64,000 bases of DNA from Olivibacter sp. XZL3 (GCF_004368405.1 NZ_SBJH01000046.1:77077-141076), one strand, 5' to 3'. Positions 45,117 to 54,440 are shown, numbered from the stretch's first letter. A program made the numbers and translations. The notes: generated by a model not told the origin, from the letters alone.

Positions 45117-46211
45117 TCAATACCGCTCCAAAAGGTTTGCATAGGCCTTCAAGGCGTGATGTATAAATACGTTTTTTCCGGTATCGGGATATACCTTATA
45201 ATACGCAGAGTCAGGCTGGAGAACAATAGGAACTCCAGCCCGCATATAATTCATACTTGAGGCGTAAATAGGCTCCTTCAGCTCAGGCAGGGTTTTATGC
45301 ACCTCTTTAAAGAGCGTTGTACCGAGATACTTTTCAAAGTTTTTCCTCGACTTTTTCGTTGATTTGTCTAATTTGCCAAAGGCATGTTTCAGGTACCACC
45401 GAACATAGAATGGCTTCTGCTTTTTCAATAGCGGCTCAATATTCCCAAAAGGGTTCAAGTGATTAAAGTCTTTCATGGTTTGCAATGAAAAGGGCGTTTC
45501 AGGCACCCAATCTGCGGCATTAACCACTGTAAGTCCCCAGCCGCCACGTGTAAGATAGTCATAATCATAGGCGTAAAATAAATTCCCGGGTTTTGGCGCC
45601 GCACTGCAATAGGTCTTTATAAGCAAATCTGCAGGCAATGCCTCCTCTTCTATCTGATACTTTAAATAAGAGGTCAACAAAAAGGCCAAAGCGCCGCCCT
45701 GACTATGTCCCATCACCAGCAATTGTTTCGTCCCGGCTTTGTAATGTTCTTTAATTTGACGCACGATGTCTGGCGCCAAATGGGCTATTCCTATCGTCCA
45801 TCCTGCATGAACCGTCGCTTTGGGATCTTTTGAGAAGGTATAAGTAAATGTGCTGCTATCGCTCAGATTTAACACACCCTTTGCCGGAAGGGATGCACAA
45901 TAAAAATTTTCTAACCAGCTTACGGCTTCGCCGATGGTTCCGCGCAGGGAGACGACCATCCTTTGTTTATCACGACTGAGCCACAAGTCCCAGCGGTTTC
46001 TCAGCCCTACTACGTTCGACCGATAAACACGCTCGTAATCTATAGGGGGTTCCAGGTAATTGGGCCCCGGCTTAAGCGTATCAACCTGCGCGGAAATTCT
46101 TAATAAAGTTTCATATTCTTGTTTATCAAAACCCGGTTTTAAGCTCTGTGCAGAGACAACTTCGGTGTTTATGTGCAAAAAAAGGAAAATACCAACAATA
46201 TACCTATACAT
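45117..46211 (-). CDS. Secreted class-3-type lipase
   Basis: 364 residues with a signal peptide (ending VVSAQ near residue 22). The alpha/beta hydrolase core shows KQRMVVSLRGTIGEAVSWLE, the nucleophile elbow GHSQGGALAFLL (Ser near 169) and AAPKPGN, all typical of the Lipase_3 family; the expected Asp is in VVNAADWVPETPF. It probably hydrolyses lipids or esters in the periplasm or outside. It runs opposite to the ATPase gene with almost no gap. Divergent from dctA. Confidence 0.85.
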   Translation of the reverse strand: MYRYIVGIFLFLHINTEVVSAQSLKPGFDKQEYETLLRISAQVDTLKPGPNYLEPPIDYERVYRSNVVGLRNRWDLWLSRDKQRMVVSLRGTIGEAVSWLENFYCASLPAKGVLNLSDSSTFTYTFSKDPKATVHAGWTIGIAHLAPDIVRQIKEHYKAGTKQLLVMGHSQGGALAFLLTSYLKYQIEEEALPADLLIKTYCSAAPKPGNLFYAYDYDYLTRGGWGLTVVNAADWVPETPFSLQTMKDFNHLNPFGNIEPLLKKQKPFYVRWYLKHAFGKLDKSTKKSRKNFEKYLGTTLFKEVHKTLPELKEPIYASSMNYMRAGVPIVLQPDSAYYKVYPDTGKNVFIHHALKAYANLLERY

Positions 46212-46325
46212 AACGCTGTTCGGATGGATGAAACGTCTATAAAGCTATAAAGTTTTACTCCCTTTTTGTTTATATTGCCAAAAAAAATTAGCTATTCCTA
46301 AAAACACTAATAGCCATCAACCAAC

Positions 46326-47573
46326 ATGAAGAAATTGCTTAGGAGTTTATATTTTCAGGTAATCATCGCCATTATTATAGGTATTCTGATCGGTCACTTT
46401 TACCCGAAAATCGGCGAATCGCTCAAGCCTTTAGGTGACGGCTTTATCAAATTGGTGAAGATGATTATCGCTCCGCTCATCTTCTGTACCGTGGTATTGG
46501 GTATTGCGGGCATGCAAAATGTAAAAAAAGTAGGCAAAGTAGGTTTGACGTCAATTATCTATTTTGAGATAATGACTTCGATTGCACTTTTGTTGGGTAT
46601 GTTTATCGTGAATGTACTCGAGCCCGGTACAGGGATGAATATTGACCCTGCATCGCTCGACACCACCTCTGTAGAGAGTTATATCAACCAAAGTAAAAAC
46701 CAAGATAGCCTTAAGGACTTTTTGCTTCATATTATACCGGATAACGTCATCGGAGCCCTTGCTCAAGGTGATTTATTACAGGTATTATTCTTCGCCATCT
46801 TGCTCGGATTCGGTCTATCCAAAATTGGCAAAGCCGCTGAGCCGGTAATGAATGTCTTGCAATCCTTTCTGAATGGAATATTCGCCGTTATCAAAATCAT
46901 TATGCGGGCAGCACCTATCGGAGCGCTGGGAGCAATGGGTTTCACGATCGGTAGATACGGATTAAGCTCACTCACCCAGCTGGCGATGTTGATGCTCTGC
47001 TTCTATATCACCTGCCTTATCTTTATTTTCCTGGTTATCGGAGCCGTGCTGTATTTTAACGGTTTTAGTATATGGAAGGTATTAAAATATATTAAAGAAG
47101 AATTATTGATTGTTTTGGGAACCTCTTCTTCCGAATCGGCCCTCCCGGGCATTATGCAAAAACTAGAGCGCGCTGGTTGCTCCAAGCCGGTGGTTGGTTT
47201 GGTCGTACCAACGGGCTACTCTTTTAACTTAGACGGCACCTCGATCTATTTAACCATGGCAGCGATCTTTATTGCACAGGCGCTTAATATGCATATGGAC
47301 TTCCATCAGCAACTGACGCTCTTATTGGTACTTTTGCTCACCTCGAAAGGCGCAGCGGGGGTAACCGGTAGCGGATTCATCATTTTGGCGGCAACACTTC
47401 CCATGGTTGGCCACGTCCCCGTAGAATCCGTTGCCTTGATTTTTGGTATCGACCGCTTTATGAGCGAAGCGAGGGCGTTAACCAATATTATCGGCAATAC
47501 CGCCGCTACCGTCGTGATCGCCAAATGGGAAAAGGAAATAGATATGGAACAAGCGATAGCCATTAGGCGGTAA
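46326..47573 (+). CDS. Dicarboxylate/amino acid:cation symporter (DAACS)
   Basis: 415 residues with about eight membrane helices. Signature motifs are [20 protein letters not shown], the serine-rich re-entrant loop [36 protein letters not shown], and [20 protein letters not shown] followed by [14 protein letters not shown]. These bind Na+ or H+ and the dicarboxylate or glutamate/aspartate substrate, as in DctA and GltP/GltT. The exact substrate cannot be read from sequence. No linked sensor kinase. It stands between the lipase and the TolC gene. Confidence 0.92.
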   Translation: MKKLLRSLYFQVIIAIIIGILIGHFYPKIGESLKPLGDGFIKLVKMIIAPLIFCTVVLGIAGMQNVKKVGKVGLTSIIYFEIMTSIALLLGMFIVNVLEPGTGMNIDPASLDTTSVESYINQSKNQDSLKDFLLHIIPDNVIGALAQGDLLQVLFFAILLGFGLSKIGKAAEPVMNVLQSFLNGIFAVIKIIMRAAPIGALGAMGFTIGRYGLSSLTQLAMLMLCFYITCLIFIFLVIGAVLYFNGFSIWKVLKYIKEELLIVLGTSSSESALPGIMQKLERAGCSKPVVGLVVPTGYSFNLDGTSIYLTMAAIFIAQALNMHMDFHQQLTLLLVLLLTSKGAAGVTGSGFIILAATLPMVGHVPVESVALIFGIDRFMSEARALTNIIGNTAATVVIAKWEKEIDMEQAIAIRR

Positions 47574-47691
47574 GCTCCGCCATACTCACCGTTCGCAACG
47601 GAATATAGGCAATGGATTGTGCCGCTGAGCGTTTATATGGATAACCGACGGGCTACGGCCTATGGATTAGCGCCTAAAGCCCTTAACACAC

Positions 47692-47796
47692 TGTCCGAAA
47701 ACGGACACCTAATGCCCGTTTCCGAACGTACATCAACGTCCCTCTTTTAATAACCGCTTGTAAATAAAACAGATAAGATTTTGGCTTATCCTGTGT
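47692..47796 (+). promoter_or_regulatory. Module G: paired dyads plus sigma-54-type promoter (TolC gene)
   Basis: Dyads at 47692-47707 (TGTCCG-AAAA-CGGACA, perfect) and 47713-47728 (TGCCCG-TTTC-CGAACG), 21 bp apart. TTTTGGCTTATCCTGTGTA has GG at 47783-47784 and GT at 47795-47796; the gap is 55 bp. It is the only module not in front of a permease. The TolC-family ATG is 27 bp downstream. Confidence 0.72.
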
Positions 47797-47822
47797 ATTC
47801 CTTTGGCATAACAAAAGAATAC

Positions 47823-49148
47823 ATGAACACGTTCAAAACCACTATATCGTTTTTTCTTTTTATACTTCCCCTATTTATCTATGGCCAAGACTCCGTTAAA
47901 ACACATTATAATCTGGAAGAATGCATTGCCTTGGCACTAAAGAGCAATGCAGAAGCACAGAAGAGCGCCAATAGCAGCGAAGCCGCGTTGTTAGACCTCC
48001 GACAGGCCAAAGCTTCTTTACTTCCTACCCTTAGTGGACAATTAGACCATAATATCAGTACGGGTTTCTCGACCGACCCCAACACGAACACCATTGTCTC
48101 GCAAAATATAACTTCTGGAAATCAGTATCTAAGCACCAACGTTGTGCTGTTCAACGGATTAAACTTGCTGAGAACCATTCGGCAACAAGCCTTTGCTTAT
48201 AGAGCGACGCAGATGGACGAACAGCGGATAAAAGACGAGCTGACAATGGACGTGATACTGGCCTATCTACAGGTTATTACTGCTAAAGATGCGTTGAATC
48301 AGTATAAACAGCAACGGGATGTCACGCAGAAGCAACTCGAACGCTTAGCCATTCTTAATAAAGACGGAGCGGTGCCTCCGGGCGAGTACTACGATGTTAA
48401 AGGACAATTTTCGGGTGATCAGATCACCGTGTTAACGGCCGAAAACACCCTAAGGACGAACGTAATCACCCTCACCCGCCTGCTGAACATTCCGTATAGC
48501 AAGGTGTTGACCTTCGAGCCGATCAACCAGCTCCCCGATGTTACCAGCGCTTCTATGAGCCAGCAGCACTTATATGAAAAAGCCGCTTCTTCCCTTGGTA
48601 CCTTAAAAGCGGCCCAATTTTGGAAAGAAAGCGCAGCATACCAGCTGAAAGCAACCCGTTCCTTATACTTTCCAACGCTATTCCTCGGAGGCAACTTGTC
48701 GAGTAGATATTCAAATGCCGATCAAAGCAGAGGAACCTATATGGATCAGATTCAAGATAACTTAGGAAAAGGAGTGGGCGTAACCTTGAGTATCCCTATT
48801 TTGGATGGCTTTAGAAGGCGGATTAACGTCTCAAGAGCAAAACTGGAACTGAGAAATGCCGAGATCGATCTGGAGACGACCGAAAACAACCTGCAACAGC
48901 AAACGGCGCAAGTGCTGATCAATTTGCAAACGGCCAAAGAAAAATACTTGGAGCTTCGCGAACAGGTAGAGGCGTATAAAGAGTCATTCCGCGTGGCGGA
49001 AGTCCGCTTTGAAGCGGGGGACATCAACTCCGTCGAATTCCTTCTTCAAAAAAACAAATACGACCAAGCAAATATCAGTTTGGTAGTCGCCCAATATGAA
49101 TGGCAGTTACGGCAACGCATCGCTAATTATTACAATGGTCGACGTTAA
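47823..49148 (+). CDS. TolC-family outer-membrane efflux protein
   Basis: 441 residues from the ATG at 47823. The frame is open further back to a TTG at 47781, but that lies inside the promoter module and MNTFKTTISFFLFILPLFIY is a proper signal peptide. The mature part has the two OEP repeats: YNLEECIALALKSNAEAQ and, in the second half, GVTLSIPILDGFRRRINVSR, then a long coiled-coil stretch and FEAGDINSVEFLLQKNKYDQ. TolC proteins form the trimeric outer-membrane channel of tripartite pumps. No membrane-fusion protein or RND pump is adjacent. Its module G suggests a functional link to the permease array. The cdaA gene follows after 68 bp. Confidence 0.92.
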   Translation: MNTFKTTISFFLFILPLFIYGQDSVKTHYNLEECIALALKSNAEAQKSANSSEAALLDLRQAKASLLPTLSGQLDHNISTGFSTDPNTNTIVSQNITSGNQYLSTNVVLFNGLNLLRTIRQQAFAYRATQMDEQRIKDELTMDVILAYLQVITAKDALNQYKQQRDVTQKQLERLAILNKDGAVPPGEYYDVKGQFSGDQITVLTAENTLRTNVITLTRLLNIPYSKVLTFEPINQLPDVTSASMSQQHLYEKAASSLGTLKAAQFWKESAAYQLKATRSLYFPTLFLGGNLSSRYSNADQSRGTYMDQIQDNLGKGVGVTLSIPILDGFRRRINVSRAKLELRNAEIDLETTENNLQQQTAQVLINLQTAKEKYLELREQVEAYKESFRVAEVRFEAGDINSVEFLLQKNKYDQANISLVVAQYEWQLRQRIANYYNGRR

Positions 49149-49216
49149 ACCATCATTGAGCTAAAATCCGTTCAGGCTATCTGGCTAAGCAAAAAAATTT
49201 ATAACTTGCGGATGTT

Positions 49217-50008
49217 ATGGGCAATTTTGATTTTAGCTTCTTCAATATCCGACTGCTGGATGTAATTGATATCTTTCTGGTAGCTATCATCATTTACTAC
49301 ATCTACAACCTGATCAGGGGCACCATTGCCGTCAATATTCTTATTGGGTTATTCATTATTTACTTGGCCTATTTAGTGGTTAAGCAGTCGCAAATGCGCT
49401 TGTTGACCGAAATATTCGGCGGCTTTATCAGCGTCGGCTCTATCGCGTTAATAGTCGTTTTCCAACAGGAGATCAGGCGGTTTTTAATTCATATCGGAAA
49501 AAATATCAGCCTTCGGCGAAACCGAAAACTTTGGTCGCTTTTCCTGGGAAGAAAAGAAATTGAGAAAGACAATACTGCCCGACTGAAGCCCATCATTGAT
49601 GCCTGTAGAAGCATGTCCAAATCGCATACAGGCGCCTTAATTGTCTTTTCTAAATTCTTCGATGAAGAGTATTATCAAAACAGTGGCGAATTTATAGACG
49701 CCGAAATTTCAAAGCGCTTATTGGAGAGCATTTTTCAAAAAAACAGCCCACTACACGATGGAGCTCTCGTTATTGTAGACTTTAGGATCAAAACGGCTAG
49801 CTGTATCCTCCCTTTGTCGGATAGCGAGGACTTACCCTTACAGTTTGGACTTCGACATCGCGCCGGAATCGGGGTAACAGAAATGAGCGATGCCGTTGCT
49901 GTTATCGTCTCGGAAGAGACGGGAGAAATTTCTTACGCTAAGCACGGTAATGTGAATATGAACATTTCCCACGAAGAGCTGGAGCGACTCTTAAATGAAG
50001 ACGTATAA
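49217..50008 (+). CDS. cdaA: Diadenylate cyclase CdaA
   Basis: 263 residues. Three membrane helices (~14-90) precede the DisA_N/DAC domain, which has the catalytic DGA motif in SPLHDGALVIVDF (~175-187) and RHRAG in FGLRHRAGIGVTEMSD (~210-225). It condenses two ATP to c-di-AMP, a second messenger in osmotic and cell-wall homeostasis. The membrane-bound CdaA architecture is standard. It follows the TolC gene by 68 bp but has no module of its own; whether it is read through from there is open. Confidence 0.95.
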   Translation: MGNFDFSFFNIRLLDVIDIFLVAIIIYYIYNLIRGTIAVNILIGLFIIYLAYLVVKQSQMRLLTEIFGGFISVGSIALIVVFQQEIRRFLIHIGKNISLRRNRKLWSLFLGRKEIEKDNTARLKPIIDACRSMSKSHTGALIVFSKFFDEEYYQNSGEFIDAEISKRLLESIFQKNSPLHDGALVIVDFRIKTASCILPLSDSEDLPLQFGLRHRAGIGVTEMSDAVAVIVSEETGEISYAKHGNVNMNISHEELERLLNEDV

Positions 50009-50029
50009 CATAGGCGGTCCCACGGGCGT

Positions 50030-50063
50030 AAAAAAAGGGCCCCCAAACCAGTTGAGGGCCCTA
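50030..50063 (-). terminator. Intrinsic terminator of the bacilliredoxin gene
   Basis: On the minus strand GGGCCC (50061-50056) pairs with GGGCCC (50042-50037), followed by a run of seven T. It lies 22 bp after the stop of the gene at 50086. Confidence 0.75.
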
Positions 50064-50085
50064 GCAAATAAGATATAGTCTTCGA

Positions 50086-50496
50086 TTAGCAATATTCATT
50101 GAAAGCAGCAACCAGGTTATCTGCTATCATTTGCGCAGGCCTGCCTTCAATGTGATGTCTTTCAATCATGTGTACCAATTTACCGTCTTTAAACAACGCC
50201 ATGGAAGGAGACGAAGGAGGGTAAGGTAACATGTAATTGCGGGCCTTATCAACCGCGTCTTTCTCCATACCGGCAAAAACAGTCACAATCTTGGCTGGTT
50301 TCTTTTCGTTCTGAATAGCTGCTTTCGCTGCCGGACGGGCGTTTGCTGCCGCACAACCGCAAACGGAGTTTACAACCACGAAGACCGTGCCTTCGCTGTT
50401 AATTGCTGTATCAACCTCTTCAGGCGTCTTCAGCTCTTCGAAACCTACTGCTGTTAACTCTTTGCGCATAGGCTCAACTAAATATTCTGGATACAT
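50086..50496 (-). CDS. BrxA/BrxB-family bacilliredoxin
   Basis: 136 residues, a thioredoxin-like fold with the characteristic CGC motif in NSVCGCAAANARPAAKAA (~45-62). The start MYPEYLVEPMRKELTAVGFE and SPSMALFKDGKLVHMIERHH are typical of the YphP/YqiW family. In Firmicutes these proteins remove bacillithiol from proteins or act as disulfide isomerases; whether this organism makes bacillithiol cannot be told from this window. Monocistronic with its own terminator. Confidence 0.9.
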   Translation of the reverse strand: MYPEYLVEPMRKELTAVGFEELKTPEEVDTAINSEGTVFVVVNSVCGCAAANARPAAKAAIQNEKKPAKIVTVFAGMEKDAVDKARNYMLPYPPSSPSMALFKDGKLVHMIERHHIEGRPAQMIADNLVAAFNEYC

Positions 50497-50583
50497 ATCG
50501 TTTTTAATTTTACGTTTTTAACAGAATACAAAGATAGCGGATGGCAATGGCATAGACAATACAGCTGTTTCAATACATTGTCA

Positions 50584-52335
50584 TTATTGTGAGCGGTCGG
50601 ACGAGACTGGACGGCCTAGCTGTTTGATGATCACATCAAGGCGTTCGCCGCGTCTTTTTAGTTCTTCTGCCTTCTTTTCCAAGGCCTCCTGTTTGGCTTT
50701 GAATTCCGGACTTTCTATCGTCTTAAAACTAAGAACGGCCATTTGTTGTGCTAATGCCGCTGCTTTGGCTTCCAAAGCTTTTTGTTTAGCCAACATCTCC
50801 GGGCTGTTCAATTTTAACTTCAGTTGTTCAGACAGCTGCTCCATCTTTTTGCTGCTTTCCTGCATTTCTTTTTCCTTCGCTTTCCATGCCGGTGAATCAA
50901 AATAGGCATGATCCTTTGCTGCCAAACGGCCTAACTCAGAGGCCTTTGCTGCCAGCTCCTCTACGCTCTCTTTCCATGCTGGCGAATCAAAAAACTCCTT
51001 CATAGCCTGGCTCTGTTTTACGATCTCCGCATTATTTTTTTTCAGATCTTCTTGATTTCCCTTCCATTCGCTTGAGTTGAAGAACTTGCCGATCGCTGCA
51101 GCATGCTGACGGGCCGAATCAGCATGTGAACGGAGCGCGCGTTGATAGTCCTGCCATTCCTTGGACGAAAAAAAGGCTTGCTTTTGCACTTCTTTTTTAA
51201 CCGTATCGTCCTTTTTCGCTGGATCGGAAGGTGCCAAAGGAACGGGAGGTACCGGTACAGAAACCGAAGTATCCGGCGCAACCGGTACGGGCGGTTCTGG
51301 CAGGGTAGAGACCTGCGGTTCCGGCGCCTTTGGTGGCTTAGGGATGGAATCACTGCTTGGACTAATCCAGGCCAAGCCGACTAAGCCGGCCATCAACAAA
51401 GCGAAGGCCGCAACTTTATGTTTTACGTGTAATGTCGCTTTTTTCATCAGGGTAATTCTTTTAATTCGTTCAAGGAGATGTTCTTTATCGTTAAATGCCC
51501 CGAGCACTAAGGCAGACGAGCTCTTGGTGCGAATGCTTTCGAGCGACAGAAGTGCGTAAGCGTATACCATCGCGTCACCTCCCCGATTCAAGACTTCATC
51601 GTCACAGGTATGTTCCCTTTCTTTTTCCAGCATTCTGCATAAAACGCGTACAAATGGATTAAAGAACAAGATGGCTTCCATCAGGCATTTTAGTATATTC
51701 AATAGGTAATCGTTCCGCCGAATGTGCGTCAGCTCGTGAACAAGAATGGTTTCCACCTGCTTGATGTCCAACGCCGAAAGTGCGGCTACGGGAAAGAGTA
51801 TAACCGGCTTGAAATAACCGATTACGGTGGGAATTTCCACTTTTTCAGAAAGGTAAAAGCCGATGGCCTTTCCTATGCCCATTTCGTCTTTTAGGCGACT
51901 AAAAATCGTGTCCCATGAATCGGGCACCGCCAGTCGAACAGCGCTTTTTAAGCGTGCGATGTTCTTATATCCTCCCATCAAGCGCACAAAATGAAAGCCA
52001 ACGCCCAGGATATAAACCACCGCTAAATACGGGAAATACGGCTCCGGTCTGAAACCCTTTTCTACATTTACAAGAGCTAACAGGTCGACCCCTTCTTTCA
52101 TTGGGAAATTGTCAGCGGCCGGGGTTTCGGTAAAGTCGGGCAAGTAACTTACATAGGTTCCAATAAACCCAACCAGCAATAAACATAAGAAAGAGAAGAG
52201 AAGGTCAACTTTCTCTTTTGCTGATAAATAAAAAACAGAAACCAGCACATAAGCCGTTCCCGCGAGTAAGGCGCCTTGCCACAACGAGTGAAGCAGGCTC
52301 CAACCAAGTGCATAAATAAAGGGTGCTAAATTCAT
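50584..52335 (-). CDS. BlaR1/MecR1-type M56 metallopeptidase with 30-residue repeats
   Basis: 583 residues. The N-terminal part (~1-310) has four or so membrane helices and the zinc protease site: ETILVHELTHIRRNDY (HExxH) and REHTCDDEVLNR (third ligand Glu). A further helix lies at ~325-345 and a Pro-rich linker at ~350-385. The C-terminal part is not a penicillin-sensor domain but six tandem 30-residue repeats (~387-568), opening FFSSKEW, FFNSSEW, FFDSPAW, YFDSPAW, KLNSPEM and TIESPEF, predicted as coiled coil. M56 proteins cleave the BlaI-type repressor after sensing a signal. It follows blaI by 5 bp in one operon. Confidence 0.88.
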   Translation of the reverse strand: MNLAPFIYALGWSLLHSLWQGALLAGTAYVLVSVFYLSAKEKVDLLFSFLCLLLVGFIGTYVSYLPDFTETPAADNFPMKEGVDLLALVNVEKGFRPEPYFPYLAVVYILGVGFHFVRLMGGYKNIARLKSAVRLAVPDSWDTIFSRLKDEMGIGKAIGFYLSEKVEIPTVIGYFKPVILFPVAALSALDIKQVETILVHELTHIRRNDYLLNILKCLMEAILFFNPFVRVLCRMLEKEREHTCDDEVLNRGGDAMVYAYALLSLESIRTKSSSALVLGAFNDKEHLLERIKRITLMKKATLHVKHKVAAFALLMAGLVGLAWISPSSDSIPKPPKAPEPQVSTLPEPPVPVAPDTSVSVPVPPVPLAPSDPAKKDDTVKKEVQKQAFFSSKEWQDYQRALRSHADSARQHAAAIGKFFNSSEWKGNQEDLKKNNAEIVKQSQAMKEFFDSPAWKESVEELAAKASELGRLAAKDHAYFDSPAWKAKEKEMQESSKKMEQLSEQLKLKLNSPEMLAKQKALEAKAAALAQQMAVLSFKTIESPEFKAKQEALEKKAEELKRRGERLDVIIKQLGRPVSSDRSQ

Positions 52336-52340
52336 CTCCG

Positions 52341-52724
52341 TTATTTTTTGTTTTCTAAATCATTCAATAATTGCTTTATTTTCTTTATTTCGGAATCGCT
52401 CGCACGGTGGTTACCTAAAGCCTGCATAACCAAACGAGCTGCCGAACCATCAAACATGTCTTTGATAAACTTGCTTACCATTTGCTGCTCCGCTGCCGTT
52501 CGACTTAATTCAGCTTTATAGATGTGTGTTTTATTGGTCTCATCCCGGCTTAATAGGCCCTTTGCGTGCATAATTTGCATCAGCTTGAGAACAGTTGTGT
52601 AACCGATCTCTTTTTCCGTGTTCGCCGACAACATCTCGTGCACCTGTCTGACCGTAGAATTCCCGTGGTCCCATAATACTTTAAGAATCTCTAATTCACT
52701 TTCTGTTGGCTTCATTTCTTTCAT
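52341..52724 (-). CDS. BlaI/MecI/CopY-family transcriptional repressor
   Basis: 127 residues from the ATG at 52724 (MKEMKPTESELEILKVLWDH, the family start). An in-frame ATG at 52775 would add 17 residues and is downstream of the predicted transcript start, so it cannot be excluded. The winged helix spans ~5-75 (HGNSTVRQVHEMLS, GYTTVLKLMQIMHAKGLLSR); the C-terminal half dimerises and is normally cut by the partner M56 protease. Two palindromic operators flank its own -7 box, so it represses itself and the M56 gene. Confidence 0.92.
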   Translation of the reverse strand: MKEMKPTESELEILKVLWDHGNSTVRQVHEMLSANTEKEIGYTTVLKLMQIMHAKGLLSRDETNKTHIYKAELSRTAAEQQMVSKFIKDMFDGSAARLVMQALGNHRASDSEIKKIKQLLNDLENKK

Positions 52725-52780
52725 CCCTAATGGCTTCTTATACTGTCCTATCTTCTTATCCAAGCACTGCCTCATCTATC

Positions 52781-52828
52781 TACGAAAGATTTCGTAATCA
52801 AATATACGAAGAGTTTCGTATAAGCAAA
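52781..52828 (-). promoter_or_regulatory. Two BlaI-type operators around the blaI promoter
   Basis: Operator 1 at 52781-52796 is TACGAAA-GA-TTTCGTA, operator 2 at 52803-52822 is TATACGAA-GAGT-TTCGTATA, both perfect palindromes. Between them, on the minus strand, lies the -7 box TATATTTG (52806-52799), and a -33 TTTG is at 52828-52825 with an 18-nt spacer. Repressor on both sites would cover the whole core promoter. Confidence 0.85.
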
Positions 52829-52956
52829 ATTTATTTTCATTTTTTAACAAGTGAATCGCTGCCCTTTCTATAACGCTCTTCTTAATTCCTTTTTATCAGG
52901 CACTTCCCTACCTATAATATTACGTGCCCCTAACAGAAATCCTGCTAAATTGTTAG

Positions 52957-52964
52957 TACCTTTG
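52957..52964 (+). promoter_or_regulatory. Candidate -7 box (TACCTTTG) of ahcY
   Basis: Consensus-type -7 box 76 bp before the ahcY start, giving a leader of about 70 nt. No good -33 element was seen, nor a recognisable SAH or SAM riboswitch fold in the leader. Confidence 0.4.
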
Positions 52965-53040
52965 TTTTCTATTAACATGCATAAAATGCATACCCTTCGA
53001 ACGAGGGGTTAAGATCGTTAACAAATTATATTAATAAACT

Positions 53041-54357
53041 ATGTCATCAGTAGAGACAACGTATGTTCCTTATAAGGTGAAGGACATCAGCCTGGCCGAA
53101 TGGGGTCGTAAAGAAATAGAATTAGCAGAAGCGGAAATGCCGGGTTTAATGGCGCTTCGCCAAGAATATGGAGCATCTAAACCCTTAGCGGGTGCCCGCA
53201 TAGCGGGTTGTTTACATATGACGATACAAACAGCCGTTTTGATTGAAACACTGGTTGCTTTAGGTGCGGAAGTGAGCTGGTCATCTTGCAATATATTTTC
53301 AACACAAGATCATGCCGCTGCCGCCATCGCTGCTGCCGGTATCTCGGTGTACGCGTGGAAGGGTTTAACCGCCGAGGAGTTTGATTGGTGTATCGAACAA
53401 ACTTTGTTTTTTGGCGAAGACAGAAAGCCGCTCAACATGATTTTGGACGACGGCGGTGATCTCACCAATATGGTCTTTGATAAATATCCCGAACTGATCA
53501 AGGGTATCCGCGGACTGTCGGAAGAAACGACTACCGGCGTTCATCGTTTGTACGAGCGCATGAAAAAAGGCACCTTGCATTTACCTGCCATCAATGTAAA
53601 CGACTCAGTTACCAAGTCGAAATTCGACAATAAATACGGCTGTCGCGAATCGCTGGTAGATGCTATCCGCCGCGCAACGGACCTCATGTTGGCAGGTAAA
53701 GTTGCTGTAGTAGCTGGATATGGTGATGTCGGCAAAGGTTCTGCGGAGTCTTTAAGCAGCGCCGGCGTACGGGTAATCGTTACGGAAATTGATCCGATCT
53801 GCGCGCTACAGGCGGCAATGGAGGGATATGAAGTCAAGAAATTTGCTAACGCCGTAAAAGAGGCTGACATTATCGTCACCACAACGGGTAACAAGGACAT
53901 TGTACGCGGTGAACATTTTCCGTTGATGAAGGATAAAGCCATCGTATGTAATATTGGCCATTTCGATAATGAAATCGACGTTGCTTGGTTAAACCAAAAT
54001 TACGGCCATACAAAGATTGAAATTAAACCGCAGGTGGATAAGTACACGATTGACGGGAAAGATATCATCTTATTAGCAGAAGGGCGTCTGGTTAATTTAG
54101 GCTGTGCAACAGGGCATCCTTCTTTTGTAATGAGTAACTCCTTTACCAACCAAACGCTTGCGCAGATTGAGCTGTGGACGAACACTGCCCAGTACGAAAA
54201 CAAGGTTTACACCCTTCCAAAGCATCTTGATGAAAAGGTGGCTCGCTTACATTTAGCGAAAATCGGGGTGGAGCTGGATGAACTTACAGAAGAACAAGCG
54301 GCTTATATAGGCGTATCGGTAGCGGGTCCGTTTAAGCCCGATCACTATAGATATTAA
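53041..54357 (+). CDS. ahcY: Adenosylhomocysteinase (S-adenosyl-L-homocysteine hydrolase)
   Basis: 438 residues, normal for the bacterial enzyme, which splits S-adenosylhomocysteine into adenosine and homocysteine and so keeps methylation running. Motifs: [20 protein letters not shown] (substrate site, ~57-76), [17 protein letters not shown] (~80-96), [19 protein letters not shown] (~191-209), the NAD-binding loop [15 protein letters not shown] (~224-238), [25 protein letters not shown] and the C-terminal PFKPDHYRY that reaches into the neighbouring subunit. All key residues are present. Monocistronic, ended by a strong terminator. Confidence 0.97.
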   Translation: MSSVETTYVPYKVKDISLAEWGRKEIELAEAEMPGLMALRQEYGASKPLAGARIAGCLHMTIQTAVLIETLVALGAEVSWSSCNIFSTQDHAAAAIAAAGISVYAWKGLTAEEFDWCIEQTLFFGEDRKPLNMILDDGGDLTNMVFDKYPELIKGIRGLSEETTTGVHRLYERMKKGTLHLPAINVNDSVTKSKFDNKYGCRESLVDAIRRATDLMLAGKVAVVAGYGDVGKGSAESLSSAGVRVIVTEIDPICALQAAMEGYEVKKFANAVKEADIIVTTTGNKDIVRGEHFPLMKDKAIVCNIGHFDNEIDVAWLNQNYGHTKIEIKPQVDKYTIDGKDIILLAEGRLVNLGCATGHPSFVMSNSFTNQTLAQIELWTNTAQYENKVYTLPKHLDEKVARLHLAKIGVELDELTEEQAAYIGVSVAGPFKPDHYRY

Positions 54358-54369
54358 TAGCGCTTATTT

Positions 54370-54428
54370 AAGGGGCTGTCTCCTATGTTTGTTGCAAGCA
54401 AATGTAGGAGACAGCCCCTTCTTTTTAT
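54370..54428 (+). terminator. Strong intrinsic terminator after ahcY
   Basis: A perfect 16-bp stem, AAGGGGCTGTCTCCTA at 54370-54385 pairing with TAGGAGACAGCCCCTT at 54405-54420, followed by CTTTTTATT. It also separates ahcY from the convergent gene at 54441. Confidence 0.9.
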
Positions 54429-54440
54429 TGAAGCGTCTAT

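Noticed and set aside
47781..47822. Upstream TTG start for the TolC-family gene
   Set aside because: It falls within the sigma-54-like promoter element, and the ATG at 47823 starts a proper signal peptide.
52860..53040. SAH or SAM riboswitch in the ahcY leader
   Set aside because: I looked for conserved stems and the known core sequences and saw none; the leader is AT-rich with no convincing fold by eye.
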